Shown: piece after piece, positions 48,325 through 55,690 of the stretch
Layout: every line of letters starts with the position of its first letter
Position numbering within the stretch: position 1 is the stretch's first letter
NCBI GenBank assembly: GCA_934513685.1
Contig: CAKSWY010000013.1
Span: forward strand, 1 to 64,000
Origin: an uncultured Oscillospiraceae bacterium
GTDB taxonomy: Bacteria; Bacillota; Clostridia; Oscillospirales; Ruminococcaceae
DNA length: 64,000 nt
Direction of reading: 5' to 3'
Made by a program: the position numbers and the translations under genes
Notes under the pieces: generated by a model
Databases searched by the model: none
What the model saw: the letters and a program-made list of their open reading frames with translations, nothing else
What the model was told of the DNA's origin: nothing

Positions 48325-49062
48325 ATGCAGACCCAGTATTTTAAAGAGTACAGCCGCTATATGAAGCGGGAAATGGAATTTAAGGTGTATGGCCATGCCG
48401 GGCAGCCCTGCCTGGTGCTGCCGGCCATGGGCCACCGCTTTTATGAATTTGAGGACTGCGGCATGGTGGACGCCGCCGCCCGGTGGATCGAGGCAGGGCA
48501 GCTTCAGCTGTTTTGCGCCGATGCCCTGAACGGGGCAGAGGTCACCCCGCGGGCCCAGGAGCGGTGGTTCTGCTACCTGACGGAGGAGCTGCTGCCTCGG
48601 CTGCGCGCTCTGAACGGCAGCGAAGCGCCGGTGCTGACGGCCGGCTGCGGGCAGGGCGCCTGCCAGGCCGTGAACCTGCATCTGAGACGGCCGGAGGTGT
48701 GCAGCGGGGTCATCGGTCTTTCCGGCCGATACGAGACGGCGAACGTCTACGGCCATGGGCCGGAGGACCTGATCTACCGGAACAGCCCGCTGGCGTATCT
48801 GCCCCACCTGACGGAAAAAGCGCTGGAGCGCCTTCGCAGGCAGGAGCCGATGATGCTGTGCGCGGGCCGCGGCCCCGGTGACGAGCAGGCGCTGGAAGAG
48901 ACCCGCCGGATGGGCGAGGCCCTGGAAGCGAAAAAGCTGCCGGTCTGGGTGGACGAGTGGGGCACCGATGTGACCCCGGACTGGGCCTGGTGGCAGCGCC
49001 AGTGGAGCTATTTTCTGGAAAAGGCCTTGGAGGCAAAGCCCAAGGACCAGAGCGCCAAGTGA
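48325..49062 (+). CDS. Esterase-family alpha/beta-hydrolase homologue lacking catalytic residues
   Basis: A 245-residue protein of the putative esterase (EstD-like) family: KVYGHAGQPCLVLPAMGHRFYEFEDCGMVDAA is typical of the N-terminal half. The nucleophile elbow, normally GCSxGG, reads AGCGQGACQA, so Gly109 replaces the serine. The region that normally holds the catalytic histidine (WGHDVNHDW-like) reads WGTDVTPDW. Both losses suggest a pseudoenzyme with a binding or structural role. GGGGGAA precedes the ATG. No domain truncation is seen, so the fold is probably intact. Confidence 0.85.
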   Translation: MQTQYFKEYSRYMKREMEFKVYGHAGQPCLVLPAMGHRFYEFEDCGMVDAAARWIEAGQLQLFCADALNGAEVTPRAQERWFCYLTEELLPRLRALNGSEAPVLTAGCGQGACQAVNLHLRRPEVCSGVIGLSGRYETANVYGHGPEDLIYRNSPLAYLPHLTEKALERLRRQEPMMLCAGRGPGDEQALEETRRMGEALEAKKLPVWVDEWGTDVTPDWAWWQRQWSYFLEKALEAKPKDQSAK

Positions 49063-49081
49063 CAGCAAACGAAAACAAGCA

Positions 49082-49116
49082 AAAACGCCGTGGGCAGCCG
49101 CCTGCGGCGCTTTTTG
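49082..49116 (+). terminator. Terminator of esterase-like gene
   Basis: CGCCG plus GGGCAG pair with CTG/CGGCG, flanked by an A-run and TTTTTG. Confidence 0.7.
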
Positions 49117-49159
49117 CATCACTCCATGCCGCGAAAACAAAGAAAAACACGATGTTCGA

Positions 49160-49187
49160 TTGACTTTTTGACGGAACATGCTATGCT
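49160..49187 (+). promoter_or_regulatory. Promoter of AraC regulator
   Basis: TTGACT, 16-base spacer, TATGCT, about 75 bases before the GTG start. Confidence 0.6.
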
Positions 49188-49264
49188 GATAGCACGAACG
49201 AAACGAACGCCGGCCCCTGCGCGGAACACGGGCACGGCGAGAAGACCGACAGGAGGGAGCAGCG

Positions 49265-50191
49265 GTGCAGCTGGAACCGCATTTTGTGGCCGTGAATGCC
49301 CAGGGGCGGGAGCTTGCCTCCCACGGCGGGCAAGGTTTTCAGGCAGAAGGGTACTGCGATGTGCTGAACATGGGGCCGGTGCCCTGGCACTGGCACGAGG
49401 AGATGGAGCTGATTCTGGTAACCGAGGGCGAAGCCGCGGTAAGGGCCGGAAAAGAGCGCTACGTACTGCAAGCGGGTGAGGGCCTGTTTGTGAACAGCGG
49501 CGTGCTGCACGCGGCCCGCAGCGTCACAGAGACGCCGCCCATGATCTGCTCGGTGGTGTTCCATCCGCGGCTTGTGGGCGGCGCGCCGGACAGTGTGTTC
49601 TTTGAAAAGTGGATTCAGCCCCTGACCGGGGACGCCGACTGCGGCTCGCTGCTGCTTCGGCCCACGGTGCCCTGGCAGAAGCAGGTGCTGGAAGCGCTGG
49701 AGCATACGCTGGAAGCGCTGAAACAGGCGGAAAACGGCTTTGAATTCACGGTGCGGCAGGAGCTGAGCCGAGCCGTGTTTCTTCTGGCGGAAAAGCGCAT
49801 CGCCCAGCCTGAGCGCCCGCCGGACCGCACCGGCCGGGACGGCCAGCGCATGAAAGCCATGCTGAAGTTTGTGCAGGAGCATTTTGCCGAGGAGCTGACG
49901 GCCTCGCAGATCGCCCACAGCGCCGGGCTGAGCGCCAGCGAGTGCCTGCGGTGCTTCCATGCGGTGATCGGCACCACCCCCATGCAGTATGTGAAAACGT
50001 TTCGGGTGCAGCAGGCGGCCCAGCTTCTGGAGGGCACCGACTGGCCGGTGGCCAAAGTGGGGCGGCAGTGCGGCTTTAAGGAAATGGGCTATTTCGCCCG
50101 CGCGTTCCGAGAGGTGTACCACTGCACCCCCACGGAGCATCGGCGTGCCATCTTACAGAAAAAGGCGGGCCGCGCCGCCGCAAAGCCGTAA
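49265..50191 (+). CDS. AraC family transcriptional regulator
   Basis: A 308-residue regulator. The N-terminal cupin-type sensing domain (about residues 30-130) has WHWHEEMELILVTEGEA, a His-rich strand turn typical of the fold. The C-terminal double helix-turn-helix (about 205-300) includes LTASQIAHSAGLSASECLRCF and VAKVGRQCGFKEMGYFARAFRE with the PTEHRR end. It starts at GTG with AGGAGGGAG upstream. The amino-acid ABC operon begins 200 bases downstream and could be its target, but no binding site was identified. Confidence 0.92.
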   Translation: MQLEPHFVAVNAQGRELASHGGQGFQAEGYCDVLNMGPVPWHWHEEMELILVTEGEAAVRAGKERYVLQAGEGLFVNSGVLHAARSVTETPPMICSVVFHPRLVGGAPDSVFFEKWIQPLTGDADCGSLLLRPTVPWQKQVLEALEHTLEALKQAENGFEFTVRQELSRAVFLLAEKRIAQPERPPDRTGRDGQRMKAMLKFVQEHFAEELTASQIAHSAGLSASECLRCFHAVIGTTPMQYVKTFRVQQAAQLLEGTDWPVAKVGRQCGFKEMGYFARAFREVYHCTPTEHRRAILQKKAGRAAAKP

Positions 50192-50259
50192 TTTCGTACA
50201 GGGCGGCGGAACAAACGGCGGCCGAGAGTATCAAAACGGTAAAAATTTTTCAAAACCCC

Positions 50260-50288
50260 TTGGCAACATCACATCACCATGCTATTAT
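50260..50288 (+). promoter_or_regulatory. Promoter of amino-acid ABC transporter
   Basis: TTGGCA, 17-base spacer, TATTAT, about 100 bases before the binding-protein start. Confidence 0.7.
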
Positions 50289-50390
50289 AGTAAAGCGATG
50301 ATGTGCGGAAGGCATCGGGCGTTTGCCCGGCCAGAGGGGGCGTGGCAGAGAGACCCGCGCGGCCGCACAGAAAAGAAAGGATGAAGTTCC

Positions 50391-51236
50391 ATGAAAAAGA
50401 CGATTGCACTGCTCGCCGCGCTGAGCCTGTCCGTCAGCCTGCTGGCTGGCTGCGGTTCTTCCGCCAGCTCCTCCGCTGCTGCTTCTTCTGAGGCTGCCTC
50501 TTCGGAAGCCGCTTCCTCCTCCGCTGCCGCTGACGGCGACCTGGATTACATCAAGGGCAACGGCAAGATGGTCATCGGCTACACCGTGTACGCCCCCATG
50601 AACTACACCGACGACGAGGGCAACTTCACCGGGTTTGACACCGAGCTGGCCACCGCCGTGTGCGAGAAGCTGGGCGTGGAGCCGGAGTTCGTGGAGATCA
50701 ACTGGGATACCAAGATCGTGGAGCTGGATGCCAAGAGCATCGACTGCATCTGGAACGGCATGACCCTGACCGATGAGATCATGCAGAACGCTGCCTGCAC
50801 CAAGGCCTACGCCAAGAACGCGCAGGTGGTCGTGGTGAAGGACGGCACCGAGTATTCTTCCACCGCTGACCTGGTGGGCAAGACCGTTCTGGCCGAGGCC
50901 GGTTCCGCCGGTGAGAGCGCCATTCAGGACGACGAGAACCTGTCTCAGGCTGATTACGTCTCCAAGAGCGTGCAGACCGACTGCCTGATGGAGGTTGCTG
51001 CCGGCACCGCGGACGCTGCGGTTCTGGATCTGACCCTGGCCAACGCCATGATCGGTGAGGGCACCGACTACGCCAACCTGAAGATCGTGGACGAGCTGAA
51101 CGCTGAGGAGTACGGCGTGGCCTTCCGCAAGGGCAGCGATGCCGCCGAGGCTGTGAACGCCGCCTTTGACGAGCTGAAGGCCGACGGCACGCTGGAAGCC
51201 CTGGCTGCCAAGTACGACCTGGCTCTGGCCGACTAA
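50391..51236 (+). CDS. Polar amino acid ABC transporter, substrate-binding lipoprotein
   Basis: A 281-residue family 3 binding protein. Lipobox SLLAGCGSS (Cys at about 21) is followed by a Ser/Ala/Glu spacer and the mature domain starting KGNGKMVIGYTVYAPMNY. The GFDTELATAVCEKLGV segment is the family signature, and WNGMTLTDEI and AVLDLTLANAMI are hinge/ligand regions. The exact amino acid is not predictable; relatives bind cystine, glutamine or other polar residues. AAAGGATG precedes the ATG. Permease and ATPase follow. Confidence 0.93.
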   Translation: MKKTIALLAALSLSVSLLAGCGSSASSSAAASSEAASSEAASSSAAADGDLDYIKGNGKMVIGYTVYAPMNYTDDEGNFTGFDTELATAVCEKLGVEPEFVEINWDTKIVELDAKSIDCIWNGMTLTDEIMQNAACTKAYAKNAQVVVVKDGTEYSSTADLVGKTVLAEAGSAGESAIQDDENLSQADYVSKSVQTDCLMEVAAGTADAAVLDLTLANAMIGEGTDYANLKIVDELNAEEYGVAFRKGSDAAEAVNAAFDELKADGTLEALAAKYDLALAD

Positions 51237-51267
51237 TCTCGAAAACGAAACATAAAAACGGGGCAGC

Positions 51268-51295
51268 ACCGCACGGTTCGCAGGAACTGTGCGGT
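51268..51295 (+). other. Intercistronic hairpin between binding protein and permease
   Basis: ACCGCACGGTTC pairs with GAACTGTGCGGT (one G-U pair) around a four-base loop, without a T-run. It is probably an RNA-stability or processing hairpin that raises binding protein over permease. Confidence 0.6.
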
Positions 51296-51349
51296 ATTGC
51301 CGTGTTCAGCCGCTTGCCTTTAGAATGAACGAATGATGGGTGTGTTTTT

Positions 51350-52003
51350 GTGAGTGTGATCTTTGGGCGCTTGATGAGCGCGTTTCTGCTCAACTGTGAG
51401 CTGTTCTTTCTGACCCTGCTGTTTGCGCTGCCGCTGGGACTGGTGGTTGCATTCGGCTCCATGAGCCGGTTCAAGCCGTTGAGCGGCATTGTGAAGGTAT
51501 TCGTCTGGATCATCCGCGGTACGCCCCTGATGCTTCAGATCATTGTGATCTACCTGGGCCCCGGCCTGATGGGCATGAACAACCCCTGGCCCACCGGCGC
51601 GGGCGGCCGCATGGTGGCGGCAGTGGTGGCCTTTGCCATCAACTACGCCTGCTACTTCTCCGAGATCTACCGGGGCGGCATTGAGGCCATTCCCAAGGGC
51701 CAGACCGAGGCCGGCCAGGTTCTGGGCATGACCAAGCCCCAGATCTTTTTCAAGGTGACCCTGCTGCAGGTGATCAAGCGCATTCTGCCCCCCATGGGCA
51801 ACGAGATCATCACGCTGGTGAAGGACACCTCACTGGCCAACACCATTGCGAACAAGGAGATCATCATGATGGCCAAGGAGTACAGCGCCAAGGGCCTGAT
51901 CTGGCCGCTGTTTTCCACCGCGATCTTCTTCCTGCTGTTCGTTGGCGTGCTTACGATTCTGTTCAACTGGGCCGAGAAAAAAATGGATTATTTCCGCTGC
52001 TGA
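51350..52003 (+). CDS. Polar amino acid ABC transporter permease
   Basis: A 217-residue HisM/GlnP-type permease with about five membrane helices. The opening LMSAFLLNCELFFLTLLFALPLG, the RGTPLMLQIIVIYLG segment and the coupling loop EAIPKGQTEAGQVLGM are diagnostic. Translation starts at GTG with only a weak GATGGG site, probably assisted by read-through from the upstream gene. It is followed 15 bases later by the ATPase gene. Confidence 0.94.
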   Translation: MSVIFGRLMSAFLLNCELFFLTLLFALPLGLVVAFGSMSRFKPLSGIVKVFVWIIRGTPLMLQIIVIYLGPGLMGMNNPWPTGAGGRMVAAVVAFAINYACYFSEIYRGGIEAIPKGQTEAGQVLGMTKPQIFFKVTLLQVIKRILPPMGNEIITLVKDTSLANTIANKEIIMMAKEYSAKGLIWPLFSTAIFFLLFVGVLTILFNWAEKKMDYFRC

Positions 52004-52018
52004 GAAGGAGGAACGAAT

Positions 52019-52801
52019 ATGGCATTGCTTGAAGCCTCCGGCATCGGCAAAAATTTTGGTGAGACCAAGGTTCTCAAGGACATTTCCCTCACGTTGGAGC
52101 AGGGCGAGGCCCTGGCCATCATCGGGTCGTCCGGTTCCGGTAAAACCACGCTGCTGCGCTGCCTGAACTTTCTGGAGCGGCCCGACACCGGCATCATCCG
52201 GGTGGGCAATGAAGTGATGTGGGACGCGGCGGACCCCGCCACCCAGAAGGAGAGTGAGATCCGCAAAAAGCGGCTGCACTTCGGGCTGGTGTTCCAGAAC
52301 TTCAACCTGTTCCCCCAGTACACCGCCCTGCAGAACGTGATGCTGGCGGGCGAGCTGCTGGCAAAGGAGCGGCCGGATTATAAGGCCAACAAAAAGCAGA
52401 TTCATGCTCAGCTGGAAGAGCAGGCCATGGACCTGCTGGCGGAGATGGGGCTTTCCCAGCGGGCGGGACATTACCCCCACCAGCTCTCCGGCGGCCAGCA
52501 GCAGCGCGTGGCCATTGCCCGCGCCCTGGCGCTGCATCCGGACATTCTGTGCTTTGACGAGCCCACCAGCGCCCTGGACCCGGAGCTGACCGGGGAGATT
52601 CTGCGGGTGCTGCGGGATCTGGCCGACCGCAAAACCACCATGATCATCGTTACCCACGAGATGCACTTCGCCCGCGATGTGGCCGACCGCATTATGTTTA
52701 TGGACGGCGGCATTGTGGTGGAAGAAGGCCCGGCCAAACAGGTCATCGACCACCCGCGGGAAGAGCGCACCCGCCAGTTCTTGACACGGTTTTCCGGCTG
52801 A
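52019..52801 (+). CDS. Polar amino acid ABC transporter ATP-binding protein
   Basis: A 260-residue GlnQ/HisP-type ATPase. Walker A GSSGSGKTT at about residue 40, Q-loop GLVFQNFNLFPQ, signature LSGGQQQRV, Walker B ILCFDEPTSALDPE and switch His in IVTHEMHFARDV are all present. An insertion of some 20 residues (KERPDYKANKKQIHAQLEEQ) sits before the signature. AGAAGGAGG precedes the ATG. Last gene of the operon. Confidence 0.96.
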   Translation: MALLEASGIGKNFGETKVLKDISLTLEQGEALAIIGSSGSGKTTLLRCLNFLERPDTGIIRVGNEVMWDAADPATQKESEIRKKRLHFGLVFQNFNLFPQYTALQNVMLAGELLAKERPDYKANKKQIHAQLEEQAMDLLAEMGLSQRAGHYPHQLSGGQQQRVAIARALALHPDILCFDEPTSALDPELTGEILRVLRDLADRKTTMIIVTHEMHFARDVADRIMFMDGGIVVEEGPAKQVIDHPREERTRQFLTRFSG

Positions 52802-52831
52802 TTGTGCGCGGAATTGCGTGAAATTTGATCA

Positions 52832-52875
52832 AAAAACGCCCGGTTCTCTGCGTTGGCAGAGGGCCGGGCGTTTTT
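52832..52875 (+). terminator. Terminator of amino-acid ABC operon
   Basis: AAAAACGCCCGG and CCGGGCGTTTTT with an inner CTCTG/CAGAG stem. About 250 bases of AT-rich sequence without a gene follow it before the tRNA terminator. Confidence 0.92.
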
Positions 52876-53129
52876 GTGCTGCATTTTGATTGGTTTGTGC
52901 GATTGTGCATCGCATTTGGGGCGCTGGGGAAGAGGCGAGGGCGCGAGGCTGGTAAATTACGAGACTATAAAATTATATAATATTATAAAATCAAAGATGG
53001 CCTCAGGACCTCAGACAGATGGCTTCAAATAACATCAAAAGATTGCTGTGGGCATTTTATGCATCGAATCATGCATTCACTAAAATAAGAGTCATGAAAA
53101 GCCGCGGAAACAGAAAAGGCTCGGAAAAA

Positions 53130-53163
53130 ACGAAAAAACCAGATTGCCGAAGCAATCTGGTTT
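53130..53163 (-). terminator. tRNA-Ala terminator
   Basis: On the minus strand AAACCAGATTGC, TTCG loop, GCAATCTGGTTT, then TTT and more T-rich sequence. Confidence 0.9.
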
Positions 53164-53164
53164 G

Positions 53165-53240
<76 letters not shown>

Positions 53241-53272
53241 ACGGGTTTTGTGTCGTTCCTGACGACTTGTTT

Positions 53273-53301
53273 ATTATAGCAGTTGAACCCGAAAATGTCA
53301 A
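53273..53301 (-). promoter_or_regulatory. tRNA-Ala promoter
   Basis: Minus strand consensus TTGACA, 17-base spacer, TATAAT. Strong, as expected for a stable RNA. Confidence 0.92.
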
Positions 53302-53458
53302 CGGATTTTTTGCGGAAAATCAAATTTTCTTTCTGAAATACGAAAACATACATGAAAAAGCACGAAAATAAGCTAAAATTATTCTGCCCGCAGTTTGAAA
53401 AAATCTGAGGTTCTCCATTCGTTTTTTCAAATATCCAGAGGCAAAGGCTCTCGGCAGC

Positions 53459-53627
53459 GAATGGGCATTCGGGGGCGGGAAATGCCTCGGCAGAAATGCC
53501 CGGCTGTTTGTGCGCCCGGAGGGAAACCGGCGGGATGAAGCAGCCATTTGGGTTGTGGCTTGCCGGGCGGCACTGCGCAAGGCACCCCATTCAGCCGCCC
53601 GTTCTAGGAACGGCGGGCCGGTTTTCT
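53459..53627 (+). other. GC-rich structured stretch ending in terminator-like hairpin, no gene recognised
   Basis: Between the tRNA promoter and the yicC promoter lie about 430 bases without a convincing gene. This GC-rich part contains several nested pairings (GAATGGG with CCCATTC; CCCGGC with GCCGGG) and ends in a stem (CCGCCCGTTC with GAACGGCGG, one bulge) followed by TTTTC. It could be a small RNA or the 3' end of one, but alternative local foldings exist. Confidence 0.25.
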
Positions 53628-53730
53628 CCTGCGCTTTTTCCAAACGGTGGGTTGATACTGCATCCCGTGGGAAGAATTTGAGCAAACATGAGAAAATGCG
53701 AGTAAATCTGCGAAAATCAGCGTCTTTGGC

Positions 53731-53759
53731 TTGCAACAAAAGGAGAATAATAGTATTAT
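53731..53759 (+). promoter_or_regulatory. Promoter of yicC-to-prkC operon
   Basis: TTGCAA, 17-base spacer, TATTAT, about 120 bases before yicC. Confidence 0.65.
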
Positions 53760-53883
53760 TAGATACGTATGTAAAGTCGATTTCTGCCGCCATGCGCGGC
53801 GGCGGAACCAAGAGACGAAAAAGCCAAGGCCGAAGCCTGCCGGAAGGGCGGGCCTTTGGTGAACGAGGAGAGGGGAAGCATTT

Positions 53884-54762
53884 ATGGCGTTGAGTATGAC
53901 CGGCTACGGACGGGCCAAGGCCGTGTTGAACGGCCGGGACATTACGGTGGAGATCAAGAGCGTAAACTCCCGCTATTTTGAGTATTCGTCCCGCCTGCCC
54001 AGAAGCTGTGCCTTTCTGGACGACAGCCTGAAAAAGATGCTGGGGGCCTCCATCAGCCGCGGCAAGGTAGAGCTGAGCCTGCAGATGCAGAGCAGCGGCG
54101 CCCAGGAGCAGGTGGTGGATGTGAACCTGGAGCTGGCCCGCAGCTACCGCAGTGCGCTGCGCCAGCTGAGCGACGCATTGGACGTGAAGGACGCCACAAC
54201 CGTGGAAACCCTGGCCCGCCTGCCGGATGTGCTGACCGTGCGCACGGCACAGGTGGACGAGGAACAGCTGAGCCGTGACGTGAGCGCGGTGTGCGCCGAA
54301 GCTCTTCAGAACTTTTTGAATATGCGGGCTGTGGAGGGCGAAAAGCTCCGGCAGGACCTGCTGGGCAAGCTGGATCACCTGGAGGAGGACGTGGCTCAGG
54401 TGGAGCAGAACAGCGCCGCCCGGGTGGAAGCGTACACCCAGCGGCTGTACGCCAAGCTGGAGGTGCTGCTGGCCGACCGGAACGTGGATGAAGCACGGGT
54501 GCTGACCGAGGCGGCCATTTTTGCGGATAAAACGGCCGTGGACGAAGAGACGGTGCGCCTGCACAGCCACATTGCCCAGTATCGGCAGATTTTGAACGGC
54601 GAAGGCCCCGTGGGCCGCAAGCTGGACTTCCTCACCCAAGAGCTGAACCGGGAAACCAACACCATCGGCTCCAAGTGCCAGGACCTGGCGATCACCCGGG
54701 TGGTGCTGGATATGAAGGCGGAGATCGAGAAGATCCGGGAGCAGATCCAGAATTTGGAGTGA
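53884..54762 (+). CDS. yicC: YicC/YloC family endoribonuclease
   Basis: A 292-residue protein of the stress-induced YicC family, recently recognised as RNases acting in mRNA turnover. N-terminal SMTGYGRAK, VEIKSVNSRYFE and the C-terminal KLDFLTQELNRETNTIGSKCQD with IKxxxEKIREQIQN-like end are diagnostic. It is first in the long operon with remA, gmk and priA, the usual Firmicutes order. A GAGGAGAGGGGAAG site precedes the ATG. Confidence 0.96.
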   Translation: MALSMTGYGRAKAVLNGRDITVEIKSVNSRYFEYSSRLPRSCAFLDDSLKKMLGASISRGKVELSLQMQSSGAQEQVVDVNLELARSYRSALRQLSDALDVKDATTVETLARLPDVLTVRTAQVDEEQLSRDVSAVCAEALQNFLNMRAVEGEKLRQDLLGKLDHLEEDVAQVEQNSAARVEAYTQRLYAKLEVLLADRNVDEARVLTEAAIFADKTAVDEETVRLHSHIAQYRQILNGEGPVGRKLDFLTQELNRETNTIGSKCQDLAITRVVLDMKAEIEKIREQIQNLE

Positions 54763-54829
54763 TCGGTGCGGCATCCGGCGGCAGGCGCTTGCAGGCTGCC
54801 GGGCCCGGCGAGAAAAGCAGGAGGTTGCG

Positions 54830-55099
54830 ATGAAACTCATCAACATTGGTTTTGGCAACATGGTCAGCGCCAACCGGCTGATTGCCATTGTCAGCCCGGA
54901 ATCGGCCCCCATCAAGCGCATCGTGCAGGAAGCCCGGGACAAGGGCTCCCTGATCGATGCAACCTATGGGCGGCGGACCCGCGCCGTGATCATTATGGAT
55001 TCGGATCACATCATTCTCTCGGCGGTGCAGCCCGAGACGGTGGCCAACCGTCTGGACAGCAGCAATGAGGATCTGGAGGAGGAACTGGAAGATGAATAA
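54830..55099 (+). CDS. remA: RemA family DNA-binding regulator (DUF370)
   Basis: An 89-residue protein starting MKLINIGFGNMVSANRLIAI, the hallmark of RemA, with DARDKGSLIDATYGRRTRAVI-like centre (here EARDKGSLIDATYGRRTRA). RemA forms an octameric ring that activates matrix and osmoprotection genes in Bacillus; targets in this organism are unknown. An acidic tail (SSNEDLEEELEDE) follows. It overlaps gmk by eight bases. Confidence 0.96.
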   Translation: MKLINIGFGNMVSANRLIAIVSPESAPIKRIVQEARDKGSLIDATYGRRTRAVIIMDSDHIILSAVQPETVANRLDSSNEDLEEELEDE

Positions 55100-55658
55100 A
55101 GATCGCTATCTGGTCGTTGTATCCGGGCCTTCCGGCTGCGGAAAAGACACGGTGGTAAAAACCATGCGGGAGAAACACCCGGAAATCGAGGTTTCCGTCT
55201 CGGCCACCAGCCGCGCCATGCGGGAGGGAGAGGCCGAGGGGGTCAACTATTATTACATGACCCGGGAGGAATTCCAGCAGAAGGTGCAGGCCGGGGAAAT
55301 TCTGGAGTACACCCAGTACAACGGCAACCTGTACGGCACCCCCAAGCATGAGGTGGACACCCGCATTGCCCAGGGCCGCACGGTGATTCTGGTCATCGAG
55401 GTGGAGGGCGCGGGCAACATCCGCAAGCTGTACCCGGAGGCGCTGACCATCTTCCTGCTGCCCCCCAGCATGGAGGAGCTGGAAAACCGCCTGCGCAGCC
55501 GCGGCACCGAGACCGAGGAGGCCATTCAGGGCCGTATGGCCACGGCCCGCCGCGAGGTGGAGCAGGCCCCCCTGTACACGGCCACGCTGGTGAACGATGA
55601 TCTGGAAACCTGTGCCGAGAAGCTGTACCAGATGATTCAGGAATACCAGAAGGGCTGA
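55092..55658 (+). CDS. gmk: Guanylate kinase
   Basis: Phosphorylates GMP to GDP. The 188 residues have a P-loop GPSGCGKDT near residue 13, SATSRAMREGEAEGVNYYY for GMP binding, and the VEGAGNIRKL segment. Asp in place of the usual Ser/Thr after GKS/T (GCGKDT) is common in clostridial Gmk. MNKDRYLV is the start, with GGAAC/GGAAG upstream inside remA. The rpoZ and coaBC genes often found next are absent; priA starts 32 bases on. Confidence 0.95.
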   Translation: MNKDRYLVVVSGPSGCGKDTVVKTMREKHPEIEVSVSATSRAMREGEAEGVNYYYMTREEFQQKVQAGEILEYTQYNGNLYGTPKHEVDTRIAQGRTVILVIEVEGAGNIRKLYPEALTIFLLPPSMEELENRLRSRGTETEEAIQGRMATARREVEQAPLYTATLVNDDLETCAEKLYQMIQEYQKG

Positions 55659-55690
55659 GGAAAACAGCACCGTGGAGGGGAGGGCATTCC

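Noticed and set aside
48958..49265. Possible extra small gene between the esterase-like gene and the AraC gene
   Set aside because: Open frames here overlap a terminator and the AraC promoter and lack start signals.
53496..53681. 61-codon ORF in the tRNA-yicC gap
   Set aside because: It runs through a terminator-like hairpin, has no matching ribosome site for its first ATG, and no protein-like pattern.
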